NCBI RefSeq assembly: GCF_004664715.2
Contig: NC_051063.1
Span: 117,852,629-117,916,628, forward strand
Direction of reading: 5' to 3'
Length of the DNA: 64,000 bases
From: Peromyscus leucopus
Taxonomy: Eukaryota; Chordata; Mammalia; Rodentia; Cricetidae
Shown: one piece after another, positions 23,001 to 35,315 of the stretch
Numbering within the stretch: the first letter of the stretch is position 1
Layout of the letters: every line of letters begins with the position of its first letter
Made by a program: the position numbers and the translations under genes
Notes under the pieces: generated by a model
Database searches by the model: none
Seen by the model: the letters and a program-made list of their open reading frames with translations, nothing else
Told to the model about the DNA's origin: nothing

Positions 23001-25316
23001 TGGAGAATTACAGTCAATAACATAAATGGAAAGTAGGTGGATATTATCTTCTATCCAGATTGTGATAGATTTTTACAAAGAAGCAACCATTGACAAGGCT
23101 CTGAATTAGTTATGATTATAAGGAATGGGTTAAAAATATATCCATATGTATCACAATCTCTGAGAATATTTAAATTTATAAGCAATATAGACAGCATCAT
23201 TATTTTTATATCATTATTTTATATCATTATTTTTAATTTTTCTCTTTATTTGTTGCACCTTTGTCCTTTTCCATTGCATTTGATGCTCTATAATCTTCAG
23301 TGATATGTTATTGTTCATAACAATGATCATTTATGTGAAGAATATGCCCTCTTCACATCGGCCCTTCCTGGGGCTTGTCTTTTGTATACTGTGAATATGT
23401 GTTGCTCTGACTGGTTGATAAATGTAAGAATATGTGATGTCACTTAAAGTCATTCCTCATTGTCCTTCATCGCTATGGTTATATTTTGCACCGAGACCAG
23501 TTTTATTGTCGCTTTACCTTATTTCCTTGAAAATTTCTCTCCTCTGCTCCATGATCTGAAACATCATCTTCTGCTATGAATTGCATTCATCTGTATGTTA
23601 TTAATAAATGAATACAACTTTTGTCTCAAATATTAAAACTTCATTGTGTTATTCCTCACATAGAGTACAATGCCCATCTTGTACATGTATATTACCAGAT
23701 ATTTATAATGTTACCTGTGACAATTTGCTTACCATGCCAAAGGAGACATTGCTACAATTATCCAAATCAAATATCAAATCCAGTACACATCACCAATCCA
23801 GTTAAATTATGATCACATCTAAAAATCTACACTATGCTGTACATATTCCCACAACATGTGAACACACTCTTTATAATTAGGAAAAAAGGAAAAGAGAAAC
23901 AAATATGGAATAAGTGTCAGAGATTAAAGTTATGGAGCAGACTGTCAAGAAATGAAAATAAAATAGATCGTAATGACCATATTTGTATTTAATAGATTAC
24001 TTTCAAACTGTGGCATGTGCTACAGACAGCACTTTCATTCAAGCACTTGACAAGGCTAATATAAAGTCAATATTTACAGTGACATACTATAGTTGAGTTT
24101 TTCATTGGGCTGCCACCAACAAAATAATGACAGGGAGACCTATTAATTATAAATGCTCAGCCTTAACTTTGGCATTTTTCTAACTAGCTCTTATAACTTT
24201 AACACATTTCTGTTAATTTAGGTTCTGCCTTGTGGCTTTATAACCATATTTTTGTAGTGCCCAACTTGCTCGCTCTGCATCTCTAGGCGTCTCTGCTTCT
24301 TCTTTCCAGCATCCTGCATACCCAAAAATCCTGCCTAGACATATTGGACATTTTGCTTTTTATTAAACCATAGTGACATGTCTTCACAACATACCATCTA
24401 TAACAAGTACACAAACTGTTTCCTGAAATTGTGTAGATGACTGTTATACATGAACAACATAAAACTTAAAAGAAAAAACACTGCTGACATTGGCATTAAA
24501 AAGAAATCTGGCTGTACATGTTCTCAACTGAAACAAAATTTAATGCAAAGAATAAAGTTACCACGGTGAATGATCTTTATGTTTTTATGCATGATTTTAT
24601 CTACAGGAGTCATACAGCACAGCAGTTTTGAAATGATACATAAACATTTGAATAAAAATGCAGTATTCTTTTAAGAAATGTACCCATGAAGCATTTAAGA
24701 AATACCAAATTCGGCATTCCATCAAAATGGAAAAAACACTAGCACAACACTGACAGAAAAATTTACTCAGCCTCAAAGAAATGGTCTCGTGTCATTACCT
24801 TGGATTATGTTTCTTGGAAATATCACTTGGCAACATACAGTAGGAATTGCCAATATAAAGGAAATCTCTCTAATAGAAATATAGACAAGTTATATTATAC
24901 AGCTTTTAGCCTGAAAATCTGTCTCTAAAAAGATGAATCAGATAACCATTAAATCACCTGAAATAGTGTAATAATCAGCATAAAAAATAAAATTTGGTCA
25001 TGTCCTAGATAGGAAGGTAGGGCAAAACAGACTGAAAACATGGAGAAGGCCCCATAATTGGGCCTTCTAAGTATTTACATTGATGATCAATCAAAAACAA
25101 ATAAATGAAAGGCACTTACTTCTTATCTAGATTCCTGGTTAAATATTCGTTCTTGATGTGACCATGCTTTGTATAAATAGAAAAAAAACAATCAGTGTCT
25201 TTATCTTCACCCCAAGTATATGGATTTTTAAATCTCAGAAAGCACTTGGGACCCACCAAACTGCAGAAAATGAAGGAAAGCCTGATGACCAAGAAGACAA
25301 ACTTCAAATAGAACAT
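16159..25316 (-). CDS. Vomeronasal type-2 receptor, intact six-exon gene
   Basis: A family C G-protein-coupled receptor of vomeronasal neurons; family members bind peptide and protein pheromones. Coding exons are 25316-25120, 22703-22424, 22050-21244, 20541-20314, 19362-19239 and 17078-16159, a spliced frame of 2556 nt (851 residues), the usual V2R size. Exon 1 gives a hydrophobic signal peptide. Exons 1-4 form the Venus-flytrap ligand domain. Exon 5 and the start of exon 6 form the cysteine-rich domain, with its cysteines kept. The rest of exon 6 gives seven helices, including NNRTLSYVLLISL, FNEAKYLTFSMLVF and LPVYHSTKGK. Every intron is GT-AG. Phases are 2, 0, 0, 0 and 1, and each join restores the frame. 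The start at 25316 is preferred over an in-frame ATG at 25382 because the signal peptide follows it directly. Introns carry an L1 end and LTR fragments but no disruption of exons. The nearest named family member cannot be determined here. Confidence 0.93.
17772..18010 (-). mobile_element. LINE-1 3' end, antisense, in V2R intron 5
   Basis: A short 5'-truncated L1 end: 'ttttattcatttattttacc' followed by 'ccagatcacagtttcc'. It lies in the intron between exons 6 and 5, in the same orientation as the gene. Confidence 0.7.
19239..19362 (-). CDS. V2R exon 5: cysteine-rich domain
   Basis: 124 nt between a CAG acceptor (19363-19365) and a GTAAAT donor (19238-19233). It encodes 41 codons plus one base, with six cysteines arranged as in V2R cysteine-rich regions (CSIPCSPGFRK.., CCFDCIPC). 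It is too short to stand out as an open frame and was found by matching the decayed copy at 1709-1832 and by the conserved protein motif. Confidence 0.93.
20314..20541 (-). CDS. V2R exon 4: end of ligand-binding domain
   Basis: 228 nt, phase 0 at both ends. The acceptor is GTTTCAG (20542-20548). The donor reads AGGCAG then GTTTGT, a weak match to the donor consensus. The peptide (MVHFLKNIQFINPVGDQVNM...) is the conserved V2R exon 4. An open frame of 154 codons on the opposite strand (20098-20562) is its shadow. Confidence 0.92.
21244..22050 (-). CDS. V2R exon 3: main part of ligand-binding domain
   Basis: 807 nt, phase 0 at both ends, acceptor ATTCAG, donor GTAATA. It encodes the bulk of the Venus-flytrap domain, with the conserved start LYYGPFHPLLSS.. 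and the QMAPKD block, WNWVGAIISDDD and the closing DSWQ. No stop or frameshift. Confidence 0.95.
22424..22703 (-). CDS. V2R exon 2: first lobe of ligand-binding domain
   Basis: 280 nt. Acceptor TTTTCAG, donor GTAAGC. The first base completes the Lys codon begun by exon 1, and the exon ends on a complete codon. It contains the conserved ALESINKDPHILPNISL segment. Confidence 0.93.
23371..23440 (+). mobile_element. Fragment of a rodent LTR in V2R intron 1
   Basis: The short block 'atactgtgaatatgtgttgc...gactggttgataaat' matches the 5' part of the LTR family at 8318, 30779 and 50425. The rest of the element is missing. Confidence 0.5.
24098..24405 (-). mobile_element. Rodent LTR, antisense, in V2R intron 1
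   Basis: The sequence is the reverse complement of a retroviral LTR of a common rodent type: 'ggctgccaccaac', 'acctattaattataaatgct', 'actagctcttataacttta', and ending 'tattaaaccatagtgacatg'. It lies in the same orientation as the gene. Family assignment is from pattern only. Confidence 0.55.
25120..25316 (-). CDS. V2R exon 1: signal peptide and N-terminus
   Basis: 197 nt from ATG at 25316 to a GTAAGT donor (25119-25114). It encodes MFYLKFVFLVIRLSFIFCS, a hydrophobic signal peptide, then the Cys-containing mature N-terminus ending NLDK plus two bases. Upstream in-frame codons exist to an ATG at 25382, but they would put 22 polar residues before the signal peptide. Confidence 0.85.
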
Positions 25317-25866
25317 CTTTCTAATGTCACCAAGATTGGAACCAAGGCAACGTGTAATAAGCAGAGATTCACAGAAAACCACGTTTCAGATGTGCCTGTA
25401 CACATATGTGTCTCTTTTTCTGCTCTAGTACTCAGAAGTGTATTTTTATTTCCTAATATAATTTTTCTCAGCTTATTATTCTCTGGAGAACTCTGAAACA
25501 TACTCAGCTTCAGGGTCTGCATCTGAGTTATTAAGCTCAGGTGCAAGAAAATTTCAGTAATTTTATTTATGTAATTATCTTCATTTCTACATTCCTGTGA
25601 TTCCCTCCACATCAGTAGACATGAAGGCCCCAGGCTAAATTCCCCCTGAGATATCTATGTATTCACCTAATCCACATGATCTCTATTCTTATCAACATGT
25701 GAAATATTTGAAGGACATTGCCTTAGAAATTCCATACCAAATATGATAGGGAACCAATTCTAGGCAGAGTTAACTATAGACAAACAAATATTACATCTAG
25801 GCATGTTTATGATATGGTATGCCTTATCACCTATTGGTTTCCCTGACATACACAGAGTAGGGAATT

Positions 25867-25868
<2 letters not shown>

Positions 25869-25919
<51 letters not shown>
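25869..25919. repeat. (CA)n microsatellite
   Basis: About 25 uninterrupted CA units, some 550 bp upstream of the V2R start codon. Confidence 0.97.
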
Positions 25920-25923
<4 letters not shown>

Positions 25924-26214
25924 GGTCACAGGCAACATAAAATCTCCCACAGTTGCTGAGATGAGAGAACCAATAATCATCCTGAAATTATAAATTTCAA
26001 TCAGTATCTCAATATCAATGCAGAAAGTAAACTGCTTTTTTATAGTTCTATTCATTGGCTCTGCCTCAGTTCCAATTAACTGATATCTCATGATCATATA
26101 GCTCTATATCTACAATATTGGTTATTCACATTATTTATTCTAATTTACTCCATAATTTTGAATGACTTCAATGTGAATAAAATAGTACAGATCTTTGTTT
26201 CTTTACTTTTTCTT

Positions 26215-27428
26215 TATTTGTTTGGTGAGTTGGCATTTTTTTTCATTTTTCTTTTAAGAAAATTTCTACTCACTCCACATACTATCCACAAACACCCCCT
26301 CCTCCCTGCACCCAAACCCAGCCCTCTTTCTCAAACCACCCCGCAAATCCACATCCCCCAAATCGAGGTCTCCCATTGGGGAGTCAGCAGAGAGGCAGGG
26401 TGCTGGGGAGGCTCTCAGGTATTTTTATTCTTATTGAAAATAACTCCTTTTCTCACAAAATATATCCTCATATGATTACCCACCATCTACTCTTATAATT
26501 TTTCCCATTATCTTGTAACCAGTTCTTTCCTGCTTCTGTTTCTTATTAGAAAAAAACACAGTCTTTAAGGGATTATAATATAAGAAAATGTAATTTAATA
26601 AATTTAAACTGAAACCAATACATAGAAATTAAATAATATGTAGAAAATGAAGAAAAAAATCTCAATGGAAGTGACAAGAATCAGAAGATCTGTTGGTATA
26701 ACACATAGAATCTTATAAATACAAATCTTATATATACAAAGCAAATGTTGCATAAATATATGGGAAAAATTAAAAATATGAAAGAAAAAAAGAAAATGAC
26801 AAACTTTCAAAAAATGTAAAGTCCTGACATGACATTGTGAGACAAGGAATTTTCAAGGATGACATGGAGTCTGGTTTCTGCTGGCCATCTACTGCTTTGC
26901 ATGCAGCCAAACCTTAAAAGTTGTTAGGTTGCCCAGTGATATAACCTAGGAATAGTTAATCAATTAGAGATTGCATTTGACTTAGGAATGAGGGTATGAG
27001 TTTATATCTTCTTTCAGCTCTAGGTCCCCATTTGGTAGAGACTCATGAAAAACCCATGCATGCTGTGTCAGTGAGTACACACATTCATCAATCAAGTTGA
27101 AATATAGGTTCTTCAATTTTTAGTGTCCTTCATCCTCTCTAGCTTTTATACATTCTGAGAGGAGGCAATTAATATAGTCAATACATTTAGGAGCAAGTGT
27201 TTCAATGTTTCTCACTCTGCTACTGTCTTGCTTAGGCTGCAGGAGGAAGTTTCTCTGATGATGACTGAGAAAGGCATTGAACTTTGGGTATAGCAGACTG
27301 CCATTCAGAATCTTTTTATTAATATAGATTTTGGAAGGGTTGTATTTGGCTCAACCCTAGGTACTTGGGTAATGTAGTCTGAGGTTCTTGGTCATGCAAG
27401 CAGTGTTAAGTATGGAGACTGGAGAAGG
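26215..27428 (-). mobile_element. LINE-1 3' UTR, antisense
   Basis: The left end carries the C-rich reverse complement of an L1 3' terminus ('acaccccctcctccctgcac'). The rest matches the reverse of the L1 3' UTR, for example 'tggccatctactgctttgca', 'tgcccagtgatataacc' and 'ggtcatgcaagcagtgttaa'; the sense copy of these blocks is at 34380-35150. It stops abruptly where arm B begins (27429). Confidence 0.75.
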
Positions 27429-28138
27429 AAATATTAACTGAGTAAGTAGAAAGTGCAAGTAAGCAACTTACAAAAATGTGAGGAATGACAGAAATAGCTG
27501 GCTTCCTGAACAGTCATATCAGTTTATTCTTAAATATTGGGGCATCCATCTTTAGCCTACAGGCCTAGCATACCTCATAGACTCATCTGTCAAGCAGGAT
27601 TTGTTTAAGGGCTGTCCTATTTTGTCTTGTAATGTTTTTCAGTCCTTTCTTTTGTGTCCCATTGTCCCATTTGACAGCATAATGTCAGCAGTCAAGGCAA
27701 GGGCATTGTCTTGTCCAGTGGCTAACTTGTCACAAAGAAAGTGAACTTCATAGAGAATTTATTTAATACCCATCATCTTCTCTGAAGTAGATTGATGCTG
27801 CCAAGAGTAGACATGTATCATATATATTAAAATAATGTTATTAAAATGTCCTAAGTGCCATATTCTGTAGATCTCTGAAGCATTTGAAGATGACCTGTCT
27901 ATCTAAAATATGCTTGACCTTGGAAACATACCTAACTGCACTACAAATTCAATTGTAATGACCAACTACTAACTTTCATTTCTTTATATCCTAATTAGTT
28001 GGTAATAATAACTTTCAAGGACTAGTAATTTGCATTACATTGTTCCTTGAACTGTATATTTATAATACCTTAAACAGGAGTAGAAATACATATATAATAT
28101 GATCCAACAAAAATAGTCTCAAATTTGTATCAAAATTG

Positions 28139-28633
28139 TGGTGGTATTGTGTTCCCCAAAATATTGTGCACTCGAATAAACTTATCTGGGGTCAGAGAAC
28201 AGATCAGCCACTAGATATTGAGGCCAGAAAATGGTGGTGCAAAAGCCTTTAATCCTATCACTTGGGGGGCAGAGATCCATCCAGATCTCTGTGAGTTTAA
28301 AGCCACACGGGAAACTGCCAGGCATGGTGACTCATGCTTTTAATCCCAAGAAGTGAGCATTTAATCCCAGGAAGTGATGGCAGAAAGCAGAAAGATAATT
28401 AAGGCATGAAGACAAGGCATTAGATCTGGTTAAGCTTTTTCAGCTTTTAGCAGCAGTTCAGCTGAAATCCAGTTGGATGAAAACTCAGAGGATTCCAGTC
28501 TGAAAGAACATCAGTTGAGGAACTGGCAAGGTAAGGAAGCTGTGGCTTGTTCTGCTTCTCTGATCTTCCAGCATTCACCCCAATACTTGGCTCAAATTTG
28601 TTTTTATGAAGACCAATTAAGATTTGTGCTACA
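28139..28633 (+). mobile_element. Solo LTR with embedded B1-like sequence (arm B copy)
   Basis: Same TGGTGG..GCTACA boundaries as 5649-6137. Flanks AAAATTG and AAAATTTG correspond to the arm A target duplication with one change. Confidence 0.75.
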
Positions 28634-28782
28634 AAAATTTGTATACAATATACAAAAATCCAATCCAATATAAAATATTTAAAAGTAGTTTCTCTTTGAA
28701 AGTAGATTCAATAATCTACCCTTTATCACCACACACCATAATGTAGATTAGCAAATACTGTAGCCATTGTTGAAAGGAGTTC

Positions 28783-30203
28783 TATCTGGATGTTTTAATC
28801 CAGATAATTCAGAATAGTAATATAAAAGTGTAAAAGCCCCATAGAAGAAATTAAGAAGATATTTCTCATTGTCTGGGATCATATGCTATTGTGAGGTAGT
28901 GACACAGATTCTCTGAAGATTTTCTGATTTGTGGATTCTAAGATTCAGTTGCAAATAAGAATATCCATCTCAGTAAAAGATAACAATTTTGTTGGTAATA
29001 TTGTGATATATATATATATATATATACATACATATATATATATACTAATTTTTCCAGAATATCATTATGCCCTCCATGCATAAATATGCATAAAGGCAAA
29101 GAACTAATATGCATAAAGGTAATATGCATAAGGGCTAAGAACTCACTGTTTCTTTGCCTCTCTCTTCTCAATTTCAAGAGAAATTGAAGTTCTAAGTCTT
29201 CATCTGAAATGATCGCTCCCACCTAGTTCCAACTAAACTGAACCACCAAAGACACCAAGGCAATGTCCAGGGATGTGTCCTTAGGAATCAACTGTAAGGA
29301 TATGGAATCTGTTTATGGTTACTAAGGAGAGGAAAAAACAGTCCATAGTGAAGCTGAAGCCCATAGATCACAAGCAATAACTAAAAGATGGAATGTGTAC
29401 TCTTCGGTAAAATACCCAGTGTGCTCAACTGAAGCTGGAATTTTTGGATGAGTGGACTTTTCATATCACCATTAAAAAATATCCAATTCCTTGTGAATAT
29501 CTTAAAAATTACAGATAACCAGTCTGCTAGCAAACCAGTTCAGTTTCCTGCTGTCCTACACATCTCTGTGGCATAAGTAGTGGTATGTGCCTCTAGAGCA
29601 GTGGTTCTCAAACTTAATAATGCTGTGGACCTTTAATAAAGTTCCTTAAGCTGTAGTAACACCCAACCATAAAATACATTTATTGCTACTTCATAACTAT
29701 AATGTTGATACTCTTCTTAATTGTTATGTTAATATCACGTGCAGGGTGATATGGCAGCTCCAAAGATATCCTGACCCACAGGTTGAGAACTACAGCTCTA
29801 CACCTTCCAAGTATTTCAGGTTTGAATTCTATGCATCAAAATAAACACATTTTCTTCCTTTCATTGTTGATATCAGAAAATCAGGAAGAAAAGAGAAAAT
29901 ATTTTGCTAAAACCAACTCAACCAATTTTACCTGTTTCTTTTGGAGATATATAGGATTGATTCAAATATAGCATATAATAACCACATGGGTCCTGTAAGT
30001 ACAATTAAATATCTTCTCTGATTTATACGACAGATGTTAGGAAGAAATTCACCTATTTTTGAGAATAAATTTTTATTTTCCCACAAATGAATGGGTCCCA
30101 ATCATTTATCACTAACAGAGAAATATTGGATAAATTATGAAGGATCTTTTTTATTTCTTTAAGAACAAAGAGAAAAAAGTCAATGGGGTGTCCAAGTGTC
30201 TTC
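28783..30203 (-). pseudogene. Vomeronasal type-2 receptor pseudogene fragment (part of exon 3, and exon 2)
   Basis: This is the duplicated copy of the V2R relic in arm A. Exon 2 lies at about 29931-30203 with its acceptor (CTTCCTGAAAA read in reverse gives TTTTCAG) and a donor-like CAGGTAAAA still recognisable. The 5' part of exon 3 lies at about 28783-29353. Exon 3 has the same extra 'atgcataaag' blocks as arm A and, uniquely, a TA dinucleotide expansion (29009-29046) inside former coding sequence. The 3' part of exon 3 and exons 4-6 are absent to the left, and no exon 1 was found to the right. It is not functional. Confidence 0.87.
29009..29046. repeat. (TA)n microsatellite in V2R pseudogene exon 3
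   Basis: TA/CATA units replace the 'atctccttac' sequence present at the same point in arm A. Confidence 0.85.
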
Positions 30204-30778
30204 CTGAAAACAGCATAAAGAGATCATTAGAAATTAGGCTTCAAATATGATAAAATTAAATCAGACAAATTTGTTTATGTACTTAATGCTTTTTTTCTAG
30301 ACTCATTCCTATAGTAGCACAAGTCTTGTTATTGTGTTGGCTGAGAATTTGACATCTAAAGAAGTAAGAAGAGACATTAAGTAGAGAATTAGATGCAATA
30401 TATTTTTAATGAATGTATATTTATGTCTAGATAAATTAAGGAAATCAGTAGCATAGAAACTTTTTAACATCTGTGCAACTTATACCTACATAATCCATTT
30501 TTTGCCTTGAAAACATTCCAGTTACCTAAACTGGAAGGATCACATCATTGAGTACTGCTAAGATATATACTGCTGAGATTTAAGTACCAATAAAGGAGGT
30601 ATTACAAATTCTCTCAACTTGCCTTCCAAGAAGAGAGATTTCTCTCCAAATTCCAAAACTCTAGAGCTATGTAATAAGGCTTTGCCTAATTTGAGTCCAT
30701 CTTTTTCTTCAAACTCTATTGATCCTTCACTCAGATATTCCTCATATTTGTCTGATATTTGGACTCCTATGCAATCTC

Positions 30779-31150
30779 TGCTATGAGATGTCATTCTGTA
30801 TACTGTGAATATGTTGGTCAGATTGGTTGATAAATAAAATGCTGATTGGCCAGAAGCCAGGCAGGGAGTGTAGGTAGGGAAAGCAGACAAGGAGAATTCT
30901 AGGAAAAGGAGGGCTGAGTCAGGAGTCTACAGCTAGACACAGAGGAAGCAAGAGGAAAAGGCCGAACTGAGGAAAGGTACCAAGCCGTATGGCTAAACAT
31001 AGATAAGAATTATGGGTTAATTTAAGAGCTAGTCAGTGATAAGATGATCTAATGGCCAAGCAGTTATAATTAATATAAGCTTTTGAGAGATTATTTTATA
31101 TTTGTTTGTGGGTCCTTGATGCCAGTCAGGACAGGAGAAATCCTCTGACA
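30779..31150 (+). mobile_element. Rodent LTR (second family), arm B copy
   Basis: Corresponds to 8318-8654. It is about 35 bp longer because of a block near 30920-30955 that is missing in arm A. Confidence 0.7.
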
Positions 31151-31182
31151 AGTCAATCTCTCTCTCCCTTTCTCTCTCTCTG

Positions 31183-32480
31183 TATTTTACATCCAGACCA
31201 CAGATCCCCTCCTGTGTTCTCCTCCCATTCCCATTCTCCACCGAACTCCTGCACTGGCCTCATGGACCTCTCATCTGTTTCTGTTCATAAAATGACAGTG
31301 ATCACATGGGTATCAACAAGCATGGCACGTTATGTTGCTGCAGGACTAAGCTCAACCCCTTATATTAAGCCTGGGTAAGTCAACCCAGTAGGAGGAATAG
31401 GTTTCCAAGAGCCAGACATAATGCTAGGGACAGCCTCTAAATCTATTGTTAGGAGTCCCACAGATAGACCAAATTACCCAACTGTTCCATATATATGTAG
31501 AAGGTCTATGTCAGTCCTTGACTGGCTACCTGTTTGTCAGTTTAGATTCTGTGAGCTCCTATGAACCCACATTAGTTGTTTCTGTGGATTTTCTTGTGGT
31601 TTCTTTGACCCCTGTGGCTCATATATTCATTCCTTCCTTCCTTCAGCAGGATTCCCTGAGTTCTGCCTAGTGTTTTGTTGTGGGTCTCTTCATCTCTTCC
31701 CATAGTAACTGGATAAGCCTCTCTGATGACAATGGGAGTACCCACCAATCTATGTGTATAGCACAATAATTTCAGGTATCATTATGTTGAAATGTTTTCT
31801 GTTGTTCTATCTTTTATCATTTGGCCATCCTGCCTTTAGTTCCAGGTGCTCCGGGAAGTGACAAGAGTGAGCTCACCCTTGTGGCATGGGTATCAGGCTG
31901 GACCAGTCATTGGTTGCCCATTACCACAATCTCCATGCTCACTTACCCCAGGCACAACCCACAGACAGGATACAATGTGTGTCAAAAGTTTGGGGGCTGG
32001 GCTGGTGTCCAAATCCCTTTACTGGAAGTCTTGCCGAGTCAAATGTGATCCCAGTTCAGACTAGGTATTAACTTTTGCTAGAAGTCTTCCATTGGTTCAT
32101 CCTTGTAGAATACTGGGAGTTTTCCTACCACAAGCTCTTACCTGAGCCCCGAATACCGGCCCCATACCTTCTAGTCATCTCTTTCAGTACCCTCCCTCTC
32201 CATCCCTGAAAAAATTCCTCTTGTTCCCATTCATAAACTCTCCCAGTTTATATAGGAGATCTCCTCATTTTCTCCTTCCCAAGGTGGTCCATGCATGCCC
32301 ACTTGGGCTCCCCTTGTTACCTATCCTCTCTGGGGCTGTGGATATAACATGGTTATCCTTTACTTTACATCTCATAGCCACTTATAAGTTTAGTTTCTGA
32401 CTCTGGATTACCTCACTGAAGATTGATTTCCTTCTAATTTTCCCTGTCCCACATCCCACTTTATTAGCACATTGAGTATT
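31183..32480 (-). mobile_element. LINE-1 3' end, antisense (arm B)
   Basis: The duplicate of 8759-10060, following a short CT tract (31155-31182) that corresponds to the much longer one in arm A. Confidence 0.75.
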
Positions 32481-32984
32481 CAAAGGCATATATCCATTAT
32501 TGTCATATGACAACTATAATTGTTGGCCTTCTTAGAGGCAGAAGTATTTATTGTACAATAAAGAGCAGAAAATCCATATCTATAAACTGAGTTTACACCT
32601 CTGCTATTTATAATAGAAGAACAAATATAGTGTTACATAGACATTCTGGTAAGGCTAGTGACTGCAGTTGTAGAGATTTTTTTATAGTGATGAAAGTCAT
32701 GGTAGGAGGGGTAGTTCTATTGATGGATGTGACAGTGGTATTGTCACAAATTTCTATTACAGCCTTCACAGTGCAAGCTGCAGCAGAGACTTTGAGAGAA
32801 GTAGCCTAAGGGTACTTCAGGGAATCCATTGTGAGTAGGGATGATATTATTGGGAGGACTGGCATAGAAAAATAAATGTTTGAGATTTTTTGATTACTTG
32901 TAATATCTGTATATATTTATACATACACATATATATCTTTTATTTTTCCTTGTGGATCAATAAAAAGAAAAGTGGATAAATTTT

Positions 32985-35251
32985 CTTTTACAATTACAGA
33001 ATGTATTTCTGAAATTTTAAGTTCAATTAAGTACTAAAAGTAAGATGAACATGTCCAACATACTTAGTCATCAGGGAAACACAATTCAAATCTATTGCTG
33101 TTGTGAATGAAGATATACAGACACTCTGAAAATCAGTGCGGCAGTTTTCAGGAAGATGAAAATAAATCCACCTCAAGGTCCACCTATACGATTCTTGGAC
33201 GTACACTGAAATGTTGCTCCATCCTACCATAGAGACACTTGGTCAAACATACTCATTGCTGCTTTATTCATAATAGTCAGAAATTTGATACAAACTAGAT
33301 ATCCCTCAATTCAAGAATGGATAAAGAAAATGTGGTACATTTATACAATAGGATATTATTCAGCCATTAAAAATGTCTCCAAACAATGGTAGTAGGGGTA
33401 TTTCTAACACTTTTACCATCTCGTGGTACATTTTGCTTCCTACTTGGTTAATTTATCCAATCATGATATGACGGTATATGCCTAGCCTTCTTGCATCTTG
33501 TTATGACTACTCTGGATGATATCACTGCTAAACCTGCTATTTTCTAAATGGAATTGCAGGAACAGTTAATCTTGGGCAGAAGAGAAGTGGAGGAGGGAGG
33601 GAAAAGAGGCTATAGTTGAGAAGTATTGTATGAAAAAATAATAAGTAAATAAAATAAAGTGAAATATGAAACACCATAGGTAAATAAATGGGATTAAAAA
33701 ATTATCCTGAGTGAGGTAACCATGACCCAGAAATATTAATAGGGTATGTATTCACTTATATGTGAATATAGCCTTTATGTCAATGATGACCAAGCTACAA
33801 TTCAAAGAACCAAAGAAGTATAGAGTAAGGGAGTAGGTGGGGAGAGATCTCATTTGAATAGTGAAATAGAATAGTTATGGAAGAAAGGGTCAATGGAATA
33901 AGGAAATTAAATGGGGTGGGGGAGAGAATAGGGGGATGATGGAGAATTATGGGGAAACACAACTAAAAATAACAGTCTTTGGAACAATATTACAAAAACT
34001 TCATACAGTAGAAGCGTCTCAAAATAAATACACACATGAAGGTAATCTAAAGGAAGTCATCAAATAATGAAAAGATAGAGACTGAATTGGCCATATATTT
34101 TCATTAAATGAAGCTCCCAGTATCTGTGTTGGGTTATGTGACACTGAATTGTTCCCCCACAGAGGTCCCATTGGAACACCCAACACAACTCAGGCCATTG
34201 CCAATCTTTGAATTGCAAAAACTGACAGGAGACATTATTGCTTAAGACAAACCTGTACATTTTCACTGAACAGGAAGAATTGAATCAGATTCCCTTGAGT
34301 GTCTTAACTCTTATATTCTAGTTTATTTGTTACAAGGAGGAACTTTCCATGCTACCAAAGCAAAATGTAAACACCAATCCCTTCATAAAAATTATGATCT
34401 ACAATGGTATCCTCCCTGCATGCTAGTACAATGGTGATGAATATTTTATAGGAGTAACCAAACAAGGTCTGATATGATTCAAGGTCCATGCTGCAAGATG
34501 GAATTCATACCCACCACCGACTGGATTACCAAGAACCTGAAACTAGATAGCCCCAAGGTCTAGGATAAAATAAAATACTACTGTTCTAAAAAAAAAGAAA
34601 TTAAATTAAAAAAAACTTAGCAATAAAACGATGCCTAATGACAATGCCCATTACGCATAGATTAGTATCTTGCTCAGCCATCATCAGAGAAGCTTCCTCC
34701 TGCAGCAGATGGGAACAAGTACAGAGGACCACAGCCAAAAATTGTGCAGAGAGTGTGAGACATTAGATCAGTAAGCCTTAATGGTATGTCTCCATCAAAT
34801 GCTTCCCCTCTAGGCTCAGGAGGCCCTCTGCTAGAGAAAGCAGAAACAGTATAAGAGCCAGAGTTGATGGAAGTCACAAAGTAAACAAGATCCTCCAATT
34901 CAACATGATTTATGCGCGTGTGATTTCATAGAAACTGAGGAAGTATGCACGGGGCCTATGGGTCTCACCAGATGGGGTCCTAGAGCTGAAATGAGAATTG
35001 AGACATACCCTGACACCTAACCCAGGAACAATCTCTAATTGGTAAATGCTTTCAAAGAAAAATTTAGTTTCCTCTAAGAGCGTTTCACTGGATAATCAAA
35101 CTACTCTTAAGGGTAGGCTAAACGCCAAGCATTAGATGGCTAACAGAAAATAAACTCAAGGGCATCATTTGAGGTTCCTTGACTCATAATTTCTTTTCAG
35201 GACATTTTGTTTGTTTGTTTACTTTATTTTTATAATCATATTGTTTTTAAT

Positions 35252-35315
<64 letters not shown>

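Larger units (their letters stand above)
27429..32750 (+). repeat. Direct segmental duplication, arm B
   Basis: This is the second copy of arm A (4930-10340), about 17 kb downstream of its end and on the other side of the intact V2R. The junction at 27428/27429 joins an antisense L1 3' UTR to the middle of the LTR-internal block, so arm B lacks the 4092-4929 part and the 3' half of V2R exon 3. Confidence 0.88.

Noticed and set aside
34674..34898. 74-codon minus-strand frame
   Set aside because: Falls within sense L1 3' UTR, which is non-coding.
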